Positions 36,436 through 44,521 of a stretch of DNA of 64,000 nt are shown here, piece by piece (position 1 is the first letter of the stretch; every line of letters begins with the position of its first letter). The stretch is from contig CANQZG010000003.1 in NCBI GenBank assembly GCA_947628305.1, positions 1 through 64,000 of the forward strand, read 5' to 3'. Origin of the DNA: an uncultured Muribaculaceae bacterium. Its GTDB lineage: Bacteria; Bacteroidota; Bacteroidia; Bacteroidales; Muribaculaceae. The position numbers and the translations under genes were made by a program. The notes below the pieces were generated by a model that ran no database searches, was not told the origin of the DNA, and was given only the letters and a program-made list of their open reading frames with translations.

Positions 36436-37233
36436 TCAGTCGATTATTAGTCTGAAATCGTCGTTGTCACGATAGGCCGGAAACTTCTCGCGGTCGGTGT
36501 TGAATTTGTCGTAGTCAAATTCAGCGAACAATATTTCATTCTCATCCATTCGCCCGATGCTGTCGCCCCAGTTGTTGAAAATGTCTGAATCGGTCGCCGG
36601 ATAACTGCCGTAATCATCCGTTCCTGAACGGTTGCACCCGATGACAAACGCCTGGTTCTCTATGGCGCGGGCAATCAGCAGATGTCGGAACGCGTATGCG
36701 CGTGAATGCGCCCAGTTGGCCGGGAATATCAGGATGTCATATTCGTTTTCCCGTTTGCGGCACCACACCGGGAATCTTAGGTCGTAACAGACTGCGAGTT
36801 TTATATTCCATCCCCTGAACCTTATGATTGGTGATTCACGGTCGCCACGTGTGTACAGACGACCTTCGCCGCTTATGGTGAAAAGATGTCGTTTATCATA
36901 ATAGTATTCATCGCCTGACGGTTCGATGAAGAACGCACGGTTGTAATAGTTTGACACTCCGTCTGTCGCTATGAAGCTGCCACAGATTGCGAATCCGTAC
37001 CGGGTACTCCAGCGATGAATAGTGTCTATTGTGCGTCCCGAGTTGGTCTCGGCTATTTCTTCAAGGAGCGTGGGGTCTTGGATATATGCGGTGGTGAATG
37101 TCTCCGGGAGCACCACTAAATCAAGACCGAAGGGCAGCTTGCCCAATATTTTTTCGACGGCGTTAAGATTCCGGGCCTTATTCCCCCAGTTTATGTCAAG
37201 AGGGATGGCGGCGACTTTAAAAACGTTACTCAT
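36436..37233 (-). CDS. nitrilase-superfamily amidohydrolase (omega-amidase-like)
   Basis: A 265-aa carbon-nitrogen hydrolase. The catalytic triad is visible: Glu in VLPETFTT, Lys in YYDKRHLF and Cys in KLAVCYDLRFP. This size and the CYDLRFP block match omega-amidase (Nit2/YafV), which removes 2-oxoglutaramate and 2-oxosuccinamate. It follows the acyltransferase gene by 9 nt. Confidence 0.87.
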   Translation of the reverse strand: MSNVFKVAAIPLDINWGNKARNLNAVEKILGKLPFGLDLVVLPETFTTAYIQDPTLLEEIAETNSGRTIDTIHRWSTRYGFAICGSFIATDGVSNYYNRAFFIEPSGDEYYYDKRHLFTISGEGRLYTRGDRESPIIRFRGWNIKLAVCYDLRFPVWCRKRENEYDILIFPANWAHSRAYAFRHLLIARAIENQAFVIGCNRSGTDDYGSYPATDSDIFNNWGDSIGRMDENEILFAEFDYDKFNTDREKFPAYRDNDDFRLIID

Positions 37234-37242
37234 GTCAGTCGG

Positions 37243-37791
37243 TCAGTCAGTTGAAAATTTTTCAGGATACTTGCCCGTGAAACTGCTGTAATATCTCTTG
37301 ATGTATCTCATGTCGGCGTCAGTGTCACCTGTCGGGGTGAACTCCGATGTAATCGAGATTGTCTTAGTCTTGTAATCGATTGCACCCAGGACAATGGGTA
37401 CATCGGCCAGTTTTGCAATGTTCAGGAATCCGCTATGCCATTGTGATGTACGGCTGCGTGTCCCTTCAGGTGTTATCGCCAGTGCCATGCGTGTGGAGTT
37501 GTTGAATTTAGTCACGATAGAGTCGACAAGCGACTGTCGTTTTTCACCTTTGCCACGGGAAACAGGGATTCCTCCTATGGCTCTGAAAATACAGCCTAAT
37601 GGAAAGAAAAACCAGGAGCTTTTCATTAGGAATCCGGCTTTGCGTCCCACCGCACCGTATGCGAGTTTCCCTAAGATAAAATCCCAGTTGGAGGTGTGGG
37701 GAGCCACACATATAATACATTTGGGATAGTCGGGGACTGTGACATCCACAGTCCATCCGGCTATCTTAAGAAGTAATTGGCAAAGGTTCAT
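37243..37791 (-). CDS. PlsC-like lysophospholipid acyltransferase
   Basis: A 182-aa acyltransferase with the PlsC motifs HTSNWD (HX4D, near residue 32), GGIPVSRGKG and PEGTRS. It is shorter than typical PlsC proteins (about 240 aa) and has weak membrane segments; this short form occurs in Bacteroidetes. Its start codon lies only 5 nt downstream of palindromic element 2, so its leader must come from within the element. Confidence 0.87.
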   Translation of the reverse strand: MNLCQLLLKIAGWTVDVTVPDYPKCIICVAPHTSNWDFILGKLAYGAVGRKAGFLMKSSWFFFPLGCIFRAIGGIPVSRGKGEKRQSLVDSIVTKFNNSTRMALAITPEGTRSRTSQWHSGFLNIAKLADVPIVLGAIDYKTKTISITSEFTPTGDTDADMRYIKRYYSSFTGKYPEKFSTD

Positions 37792-37796
37792 TATTG

Positions 37797-38102
37797 GAGA
37801 TTGTCTAAATTTTTATCATTGAATTTTTATAGGTGTTTTACGATGATTTCCGTCATGCAGACGAGGGAGTGATGCGGGCATCATGACCGAGTCAAAGGGC
37901 GGAAAGCGCGTAAAACACCGTTTATTTAGTCTTTAAGGGATTGTCAAGGCTCTTTCGGGTCAATTTTTAAGTTCTCGCTCGTCAAATATTTCAATATTAT
38001 CCTTGCTCGCCCTTAAAAATTCCCTCCGAAATAGCTCTTAAAAATTCTTATGAGAACCTTTAGCTCAATGAGCGCATGCTCATTAAAATTTTAGACAATC
38101 TC
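37797..38102. repeat. MITE-like nested palindromic element 2
   Basis: Terminal inverted repeats read GAGATTGTCTAAA plus an imperfect AT tail (37797-37809; complement ends at 38102). Two inner arms follow: GGTGTTTTACG/CGTAAAACACC (about 37832-37919) and AATTTTTAAG/CTTAAAAATT (about 37962-38020) extended by GGCTCTTTCGG/CCGAAATAGCTC. The first arm holds GGGAG, TGATG stem, CGGG loop, CATCA, GACCGAG (37865-37891), matching element 1 with compensated stem changes. It fills the entire 311-bp gap between two genes; no gene is seen within. Confidence 0.75.
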
Positions 38103-38465
38103 TTAGGCCTTGGCTGCTGATTTGTTGATTTCGCGTTGTTCGGGCGTGAGCGTTTTGTTCATATCGTTAACAATTTCATTCAGCTGATTGTTGAAATGTT
38201 CCTTTAATGAATTGAACGCTTTATGGTAATATTGAGTTTTGGCTTTGTTGTACCGGCTTCGTGTCTCGAAATCAGAAGGCTTTTTGTCAAAAGAAAATGA
38301 GACATTGGCGATGTTCTCTTGTTGCATATAAGCCAGTTTGATTACGATTTTTGTCAGGGCATCGGTATCGGCTTCGGGTAACATCTCTGATGCGATAATA
38401 CATTCGGAGGCAACGTCGCCACAGACATTTCTGATTTGTTTCTTTAGGATTCGTTTGTTAGCCAT
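38103..38465 (-). CDS. small conserved-looking helical protein, function unknown
   Basis: A 120-aa protein with no signal peptide or membrane segment. It is predicted mostly helical, with Lys/Asn-rich helices and a lysine-rich start (MANKRILKKQIRNVC). I do not recognise a family. Its stop codon begins 1 nt after the end of palindromic element 2. It lies 30 nt downstream of the ThrC-like gene on the same strand. Confidence 0.7.
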   Translation of the reverse strand: MANKRILKKQIRNVCGDVASECIIASEMLPEADTDALTKIVIKLAYMQQENIANVSFSFDKKPSDFETRSRYNKAKTQYYHKAFNSLKEHFNNQLNEIVNDMNKTLTPEQREINKSAAKA

Positions 38466-38495
38466 GATTATTTGAATTTAGAATTATTTATAATT

Positions 38496-39725
38496 TCATA
38501 GGCGAGAGATGAGAAATTGCTTGAATTCGGCATAATTGGCCGACATCTTTTCATGATTGCGTCTTTGAGGATGTAGTCTCTTAATCGCAGGAGGTGCAGG
38601 TATTTCGTATCCAATTCCTTTTTCGATTGCATTTCTTGATTTTATCGGATGGGAACATTCAAGCACTATGCCTGTTTCTCCCGGTTTCAGGCTCTCACGC
38701 AATGACAGATATGCCGCCGCGGTGTCTTGGTCGAGAAGGTGACCGTTGGAGAAGTACACTTCTGCGATAGTGTCGATTATCATGTCATCGGTTGTTGACA
38801 TGAAGATTATATCATTACAATCTGTCAGTCCATTACAGAGGCGTTTAAATCTTGGCAGATTGGTTCTCCATGCCATTTCTGACATTGGGCTGTTACCGGT
38901 TACGATAAATCTCTTTACCGGGAGTCCCATTCGCTTGGCTATGATGCCTGCCGAAAGGGTTGACAAGTTTCCGGCTGGGAATGCCATGACAATTTGAGAC
39001 GGATTGACACCCGTCGCGACAGCCTTGGCGTATGGATAGATAAAATGCAGTATCTTTGAAAGAAACGTGACGATATTGATGGAGTTAGCCGATGTCAGTT
39101 TCATCGTGCCACGGAGGTCGTTGTCGAGAATCGCTGTCTTGGCAAGGTTGTGGCAATCGCCGTAGTCGCCGTGTACTTCAATTACCGTGGCCTTGTCTTG
39201 AATGGATGAGAGCTGACTTTCCGCGATATCTGTTATTTGTCTGGAGGGATACAGCGCAAACAGGTTAATCCCTGGGACACTGTCGAACGCCTTGGCCATA
39301 GCCACACCGGTGTCCCGTGATGTCGCCACGAGAATGTTTAGCGGGTCACCTACGTTTAATCCCAGGTTGCTGATGATTTTAGCCAAAAGTGTCGCGCCAA
39401 TGTCCATTGCAGATAGGGTCGGGCCATGGTACAGTTCCGCCCCAAGGATTCCGGGTGTTATTTCAGCCAACGGCGTATCGATGTCGATAGTATCGGCGAT
39501 GGCCTCTTTCATTGTGTCGGCCGATATTTCTTCGCCGAACAGAGAGTTCCCAGTCACGTATGTGATTTCATCCGATGACATCCCTCCGATATTATTAAAA
39601 AACGCTGTCGGTATAAATGGCAACCTTACAGGCATATATAGGCCACCATCAGGGGCGTATCCGTTTAAAATAGCTTCTGTCAGCGAAGCCTCGGGGGATG
39701 TCAGGCCGGTACTGTATAGGCGCAT
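38496..39725 (-). CDS. threonine synthase-like protein lacking the PLP lysine
   Basis: A 409-aa homologue of ThrC by overall layout (N-terminal YSTGLTSPEASLTEAILNGY, SANSIN, RMGLPVKRFIV, ECSHPIK). The PLP-binding motif, normally HGPTLAFKD, reads HGPTLSAMD (residues 100-108), so Met107 stands where the Schiff-base lysine should be. The phosphate-binding SGDTG is SRDTG (136-140), GNFGN is GNLST (252-256), and the central part around residues 275-300 lacks the usual SVATL/NAMD segment. It is full-length and open, so probably a diverged paralogue rather than a fresh pseudogene. A genuine ThrC should exist elsewhere. Confidence 0.75.
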   Translation of the reverse strand: MRLYSTGLTSPEASLTEAILNGYAPDGGLYMPVRLPFIPTAFFNNIGGMSSDEITYVTGNSLFGEEISADTMKEAIADTIDIDTPLAEITPGILGAELYHGPTLSAMDIGATLLAKIISNLGLNVGDPLNILVATSRDTGVAMAKAFDSVPGINLFALYPSRQITDIAESQLSSIQDKATVIEVHGDYGDCHNLAKTAILDNDLRGTMKLTSANSINIVTFLSKILHFIYPYAKAVATGVNPSQIVMAFPAGNLSTLSAGIIAKRMGLPVKRFIVTGNSPMSEMAWRTNLPRFKRLCNGLTDCNDIIFMSTTDDMIIDTIAEVYFSNGHLLDQDTAAAYLSLRESLKPGETGIVLECSHPIKSRNAIEKGIGYEIPAPPAIKRLHPQRRNHEKMSANYAEFKQFLISRL

Positions 39726-39741
39726 GGTTCAGATTATCTTG

Positions 39742-40521
39742 TCAGTCAAATTTCTTGCGGTGGAATGTGAATCCGCGTCCAAGATATTTCTCTCGTACAA
39801 TCGGGTTGTCGGCAAGTTCCTCCGATGTGCCCTGGAACAGGATTTTACCTTCAAATAGCAGATATGCCCGGTCGGTTATGCTCAAGGTCTCCGGCGCGTT
39901 GTGGTCGGTGATGAGTATCCCTATGTTTTTCTCCTTGAGTTTGTAGACGATATACTGTATATCCTCCACGGCGATAGGGTCAACGCCGGCAAACGGCTCG
40001 TCGAGCATGATGAACTTGGGGTTTATCGCGAGGCAGCGTGCGATTTCGGTGCGTCGCCTCTCTCCGCCGGACAATTGGTCGCCAAGGTTTTTCCTGACCT
40101 TTTCAAGACGGAATTCCGAGATGAGGCTTTCAAGTTTCTCACGTTGGTACTCACGTGATGTGTTTGTCATCTCGAGCACGGAACGTATGTTGTTCTCGAC
40201 ACTTAGTTTACGGAACACCGAGGGCTCCTGGGCGAGGTAGCCGATGCCGTTCTGCGCACGTTTGTAGACCGGGTATTTGGTTATGTTCAGGTCGTTAAGG
40301 TATATCTCGCCTTCATTGGGTGTAATCAGTCCCACGGTCATGTAGAATGTCGTGGTCTTCCCCGCTCCGTTAGGACCGAGCAATCCTACGATTTCCCCTT
40401 GTGTCACGTTGATGGACACGTGGTTGACGACCGTGCGCTGACGATATTTCTTGACAAGGTTCTCGGTGCGGAGCATCATCCTTGACTCCTCGGACGATTG
40501 TGTTTCGTTGATATCTTCCAT
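39742..40521 (-). CDS. lptB: LPS export ABC ATPase LptB
   Basis: A 259-aa ATPase that drives lipopolysaccharide extraction from the inner membrane. Walker [10 protein letters not shown], the signature [14 protein letters not shown], Walker [14 protein letters not shown] and the LptB-typical [12 protein letters not shown] are present. It has an N-terminal extension of about 15 polar residues. It lies 2 nt after udk and 16 nt before the ThrC-like gene. Confidence 0.94.
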   Translation of the reverse strand: MEDINETQSSEESRMMLRTENLVKKYRQRTVVNHVSINVTQGEIVGLLGPNGAGKTTTFYMTVGLITPNEGEIYLNDLNITKYPVYKRAQNGIGYLAQEPSVFRKLSVENNIRSVLEMTNTSREYQREKLESLISEFRLEKVRKNLGDQLSGGERRRTEIARCLAINPKFIMLDEPFAGVDPIAVEDIQYIVYKLKEKNIGILITDHNAPETLSITDRAYLLFEGKILFQGTSEELADNPIVREKYLGRGFTFHRKKFD

Positions 40522-40523
40522 GT

Positions 40524-41156
40524 CTACAGGCTTTTGGCGCGTTGTCCGTGACGTAGGCGCGATTCGATATAATCGGTCAGCAGATTTATTGCCACGATGT
40601 TGTTGCCCCCCTGTGGGACAATGAGGTCGGCGAACCGTTTGGACGGTTCGATATACATCTGGTGCATAGGTTTGAGTACATCCTGATAACGGTTGATTAC
40701 CATCATGGGGGTGCGCCCGCGTTCCACGCAGTCACGAGCGATGACACGTATGAGCCTGTCATCGGCATCGGTGTCGACAAACACCTTGACATCCATCATG
40801 TCACGCATCGCAGGGTCAGTCAGGACAAGAATCCCCTCGACAATGACCACATCCCGCGGCTGGACAGTGACCGTCTCGGGTTGACGGGTGCATGTGAGAT
40901 AGGAGTAGGTTGGCATTTCGATTGTCTTGCCCTCCTTTAGTTCCTTGAGATGTTTTTCAAGGAGAGTCCACTCGATTGATGCCGGTTCGTCAAAGTTGAT
41001 TTTCTGACGCTCCTCCGGCGGGACGTGGCTTGAATCCTTATAATAGGAGTCCTGTGGCATGACAGCGACCTCTCCAGGGGGTAGGGCGTTGATAATCTTG
41101 TTGACTACGGTCGTCTTGCCGGAACCTGTCCCTCCGGCTATTCCTATGATGAGCAT
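40524..41156 (-). CDS. udk: uridine kinase
   Basis: A 210-aa uridine/cytidine kinase of pyrimidine salvage. The P-loop GGTGSGKTT begins at residue 8; the [10 protein letters not shown] and [10 protein letters not shown] segments bind the nucleoside. Length is normal. It starts a minus-strand operon that runs through lptB and the ThrC-like gene. A possible TAAATTTG -7 box lies at 41186-41193, without a -33 partner. Confidence 0.95.
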   Translation of the reverse strand: MLIIGIAGGTGSGKTTVVNKIINALPPGEVAVMPQDSYYKDSSHVPPEERQKINFDEPASIEWTLLEKHLKELKEGKTIEMPTYSYLTCTRQPETVTVQPRDVVIVEGILVLTDPAMRDMMDVKVFVDTDADDRLIRVIARDCVERGRTPMMVINRYQDVLKPMHQMYIEPSKRFADLIVPQGGNNIVAINLLTDYIESRLRHGQRAKSL

Positions 41157-41299
41157 TGTCGTTTTTGATTTGATGTTCTATTTGGCAAATTTAGTAAAAT
41201 TATTGCATACCGACTTTGTGGCATGGCGGTTTTTTCTTGATTATTGGCATTTTCAACCAACGGTGAATAATGGTTGTTTATATAATGTGAAAAAATCCC

Positions 41300-41307
41300 T
41301 ACCTTTG
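41300..41307 (+). promoter_or_regulatory. -7 element of the mlaEF promoter
   Basis: TACCTTTG lies 32 nt before the mlaE start codon. GTTG at 41273-41276 is 23 nt upstream, slightly too far for a good -33 match. Confidence 0.6.
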
Positions 41308-41339
41308 CATTTGATTTCTCAATTAATGACGATTAGAAA

Positions 41340-42089
41340 ATGGTTTTGACCAATTCCATAGCGACCTTTGGCAGGTACTGCATGTTTATGAGGCGCGTAT
41401 TTTCCGTTCCCGACAAGTGGAAGACGTTTTTCTCCCGGACGGTGTTTGAAGTCGCCAAGCTCGGTGTCGATTCAATTCCGCTCGTTATTGTTATTTCAAT
41501 ATTCATAGGGGCGGTTATTACGATTCAGATGCAGCTTAATGTCACTTCTCCGCTGATTCCGGCTTACTCTGTCGGGTTGGCTACGAGAGACATAGTGTTG
41601 CTTGAGTTCTCCAACTCGATATTGTGCCTTATATTGGCAGGCAAGGTAGGGTCTAATATTGCCTCGGAGATTGGGACGATGCGTGTCACCGAGCAGATTG
41701 ACGCACTTGACATCATGGGTGTCAACTCGGCCAATTTCCTGGTACTGCCCAAGGTGGTCGGATTTCTGTTCTTTATGCCCGTGCTCGTGGGGTTCTGTAT
41801 CGCCACTTCGTTCCTCGGAGGATTCATGGTCGCGTTGTTCACCGATATTATCTCAGTGTCCCGTTATACCTACGGTCTTCAGGCGATGTTCAATGAGTGG
41901 TATGTATGGTATGGTTTCATTAAGTCGCTGTTTTTCTCATTTATCATAAGCTCGGTCGCCGCGTTTTTTGGTTATTATGTGCGCGGTGGCGCACTTGAAG
42001 TGGGAAAGGCGAGCACCAATGCCGTGGTCTCAAGCAGCATTCTCATTCTGTTGATGGATGTGGTGTTGACTAAACTTTTGTTACAATGA
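41340..42089 (+). CDS. mlaE: MlaE-type lipid ABC permease
   Basis: A 249-aa membrane permease of the MlaE/DUF140 family that moves phospholipids between inner and outer membranes. About five to six membrane segments and the coupling segment GKVGSNIASEIGTMRVTEQIDAL, the family hallmark, are visible. Its stop overlaps mlaF (ATGA). No MCE (MlaD) gene follows, so the substrate-binding partner must be encoded elsewhere. Confidence 0.92.
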   Translation: MVLTNSIATFGRYCMFMRRVFSVPDKWKTFFSRTVFEVAKLGVDSIPLVIVISIFIGAVITIQMQLNVTSPLIPAYSVGLATRDIVLLEFSNSILCLILAGKVGSNIASEIGTMRVTEQIDALDIMGVNSANFLVLPKVVGFLFFMPVLVGFCIATSFLGGFMVALFTDIISVSRYTYGLQAMFNEWYVWYGFIKSLFFSFIISSVAAFFGYYVRGGALEVGKASTNAVVSSSILILLMDVVLTKLLLQ

Positions 42090-42868
42090 TTGAAGTCAGG
42101 AATGTCACAAAGTCGTTTGACGGCAAGACAATATTGCATGATGTCAGTGCCACGTTTCAAAGTGGCAAGACTAACCTTATAATAGGTCAGAGCGGTTCGG
42201 GAAAGACCGTCCTGTTGAAATCAATCGTCGGGTTATTGCGCCCCGAGAAGGGACAGATACTTTATGACGGACGTGATATCATGGGGATGAACGGTGAACA
42301 GATAAAAGACCTCCGCAAGGAGATTGGTATGCTGTTCCAAGGGTCTGCATTGTTTGACTCGGAGACAGTGCTGGGAAATGTCATGTTCCCGTTAAACATG
42401 TTTACCGATATGTCGCAGGGGGAGATACGTGACCGTGCTCAATTCTGTCTGGAGAGGGTTAACCTTAACGGGGCGGGCGACAAATACCCGTCAGAGATTT
42501 CGGGTGGTATGCAGAAACGTGTTGCAATCGCCCGTGCAATCGCCCTGAACCCTAAATACCTTTTCTGTGACGAACCTAACTCGGGTCTCGACCCAAGGAC
42601 ATCGATACTGATAGACGAACTTTTGAGCGATATTACCCACGAGTATAACATAACCACTGTAATCAATACCCACGACATGAATTCGGTGCTCGGTATCGGC
42701 GAGAATATCGTTTTTATAAACAAGGGACACCGTGAATGGGTCGGTGACATGAAAGAGATTTATCGCACCGATAACGAGGCATTGAATGAGTTTGTCTTCG
42801 CCAATCAACTGTTCCAGGATGTAAAGAAATACGTCCTTTCTCACGAGACCGCAGTCCGGCCTCAATGA
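42086..42868 (+). CDS. mlaF: MlaF-type lipid ABC ATPase
   Basis: A 260-aa ATPase partnering MlaE. Walker A GQSGSGKTV, the signature ISGGMQKRVAIARA, Walker B FCDEPNSGLDP and H-loop NTHDMNS are intact. The C-terminus overlaps the convergent Sel1 gene by 7 nt. The gene pair alone (E and F) is a plausible operon. Confidence 0.92.
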   Translation: MIEVRNVTKSFDGKTILHDVSATFQSGKTNLIIGQSGSGKTVLLKSIVGLLRPEKGQILYDGRDIMGMNGEQIKDLRKEIGMLFQGSALFDSETVLGNVMFPLNMFTDMSQGEIRDRAQFCLERVNLNGAGDKYPSEISGGMQKRVAIARAIALNPKYLFCDEPNSGLDPRTSILIDELLSDITHEYNITTVINTHDMNSVLGIGENIVFINKGHREWVGDMKEIYRTDNEALNEFVFANQLFQDVKKYVLSHETAVRPQ

Positions 42869-44436
42869 TTGTCGGTGTGTTCCATCGATTCGGATAGGGC
42901 CTTAGCCCCTTCGGGTGACAATATCCCGGCCTCGTCGGCAAGTACAAGGTATTTGTAGGCCTGGGGGTATTTTCCTTGTCGGGCAAGGAGCGTGCCGAGA
43001 TAGTCCATTGCTGTGATTGAACCGGCGTCAGCTGCGGGTTGTAAAGTCTTTATGGCCTCTTTGGGTTTTAATATCGCCCAGGCGTATGCGGCCAACGGTG
43101 CTCCCTGTTTTACAAGTTCTTTGAGACGTTTGTCGGCTTTGGCCTTTCTATCGGTCTTGGCAAGGCACAGCAGGTACAGGGACTCGGCCCCGTCTCCGTC
43201 AAGATGGTAGGATTTTTCAAAGAACGGCATCGCCTCCCGGTATTTTTCTGCCCTTAATAATATCGTTCCATCGACAAATGGCTCGAAGGCGGCATCACCG
43301 ATTGATGCCGCAAGACGGTCGAGAGACAGGCTGTCATTCTCCTCGGCTCTGACATCAAGCCAGTTATAGGCTTGCATGTAATCGCGTTTTATATTGTTTT
43401 CTCCGCTGACGAGCAGTCTGACATAATAATCCAGTGCCTGGTCGTTGCCGTTCTGTGCCGCTTCTTTCAGCCATTTTGCGGCCTCGGTGGGTCGGTTCTG
43501 TGTGAGATAATGTTTCGCAAGTGCCAGTTGAGCCTCCGGGAAATCAGTGGATGCAAGAGAGATTAGTATTGATTCATCGGTATTTCCCATTGTCGATAAA
43601 AGTTCCAGCATTTCCGAGATTGTATTATCATCGGGTGAAGGGATTGAACGGTAGCAAGTCAAGGCTCTTTCATATTCACCGTTGTCAATCGCACGTCTGG
43701 CTTCCTCTATGAGTGCGTGAGGAAATGCCGAGTTTATTGCGATTGCATAATACTCGGTGGCTGATTTGCCGTTTTTGTCACCGAGGGACGGGCGTTCCGA
43801 TACGGCACGGCTCATGGTGAATGCGTCCATACCGCTTCCACGGTCGGCGTTTTGTTTCACAAGGCGCAGCAACTGGTTGTTCCCGGTGACAAGTGATTTG
43901 ACATACCATTCCACGGCTTTCAATGTGTCGGGTCTGACGCCTCTACCCGTACGGAGACAGTAGGCATAATCGCCCATCCCGACCGGGTGACCGCTTTCGG
44001 CGGCCTGTCTCCAGTAATCAGCGGCGTATATTATCGTTGAGTCGGAGGGGGTGTTGCGAACCTTGTTCTCAAAATAGGAACAGCCCAATAGATATTGGGC
44101 CTCGGGATTCCCGGCGGCCGACTTACGTTTAAGACTCGCAACGGAGTCATTCGTTATGTGTGATATTGTGGGGCGTGCCGATGTCTCAAAATTGCGGAAC
44201 GGTCTCCAAACGTTGCGGGTTGCAGTCCTTCGACCGCGTGAACGGGTATATCTTTTCTTTGACGAGCGCGATTTGCGGCTCGATGACCTGACGCGTGATT
44301 TTTTCTTTGAACGGGACACTTGGGTTGTCTTCGTGCGGCGTGATGACGAACGACGCCGTGCGGCCTCGCTTTCAAATGCCCCTGAAATGACTATCAGCAT
44401 CGTCAGGAATATGGTGAGTATGCGTTTGTATCTCAT
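42862..44436 (-). CDS. exported Sel1/TPR-repeat protein with a basic Arg/Ser/Lys-rich linker
   Basis: A 524-aa protein with a signal peptide (residues 1-26), a very basic Arg/Ser/Lys stretch (about 27-75), then Sel1-like repeats (for example AQYLLGCSYFENKV and AANWLKEAAQNGNDQALDYY-like units) to the C-terminus. Sel1 proteins are scaffolds, and no enzymatic residues are visible. The ATG at 44436 lies only 6 nt after a TACCTTTG box, so the message may be leaderless; an upstream in-frame TTG at 44445 falls inside that box. Confidence 0.82.
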   Translation of the reverse strand: MRYKRILTIFLTMLIVISGAFESEAARRRSSSRRTKTTQVSRSKKKSRVRSSSRKSRSSKKRYTRSRGRRTATRNVWRPFRNFETSARPTISHITNDSVASLKRKSAAGNPEAQYLLGCSYFENKVRNTPSDSTIIYAADYWRQAAESGHPVGMGDYAYCLRTGRGVRPDTLKAVEWYVKSLVTGNNQLLRLVKQNADRGSGMDAFTMSRAVSERPSLGDKNGKSATEYYAIAINSAFPHALIEEARRAIDNGEYERALTCYRSIPSPDDNTISEMLELLSTMGNTDESILISLASTDFPEAQLALAKHYLTQNRPTEAAKWLKEAAQNGNDQALDYYVRLLVSGENNIKRDYMQAYNWLDVRAEENDSLSLDRLAASIGDAAFEPFVDGTILLRAEKYREAMPFFEKSYHLDGDGAESLYLLCLAKTDRKAKADKRLKELVKQGAPLAAYAWAILKPKEAIKTLQPAADAGSITAMDYLGTLLARQGKYPQAYKYLVLADEAGILSPEGAKALSESMEHTDNH

Positions 44437-44442
44437 AATAGG

Positions 44443-44450
44443 CAAAGGTA
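44443..44450 (-). promoter_or_regulatory. -7 element abutting the Sel1 gene start
   Basis: Minus strand TACCTTTG ends 6 nt before the ATG at 44436. The -33 position falls in the upstream gene's terminator and has no TTTG. Confidence 0.55.
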
Positions 44451-44453
44451 CGC

Positions 44454-44491
44454 AAAAAAACGGGGCAATGCCTTTTTGGCACAGCCCCGTT
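44454..44491 (-). terminator. intrinsic terminator of the sugar-porter gene
   Basis: On the minus strand AACGGGGC (44484-44491) pairs with GCCCCGTT (44459-44466), with an inner GCC/GGC pairing, followed directly by seven T residues. It is 31 nt after the porter's stop codon and touches the Sel1 promoter. Confidence 0.85.
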
Positions 44492-44521
44492 AACTATGAG
44501 TTAAGATAAGTAAAGGAAATT

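Noticed and set aside
36436..41156. The minus-strand run udk to nitrilase as a single biological system
   Set aside because: The genes are functionally unrelated (salvage, LPS export, ThrC-like, lipid, amide) and palindromic element 2 separates the last two; co-transcription alone is not evidence of joint function.
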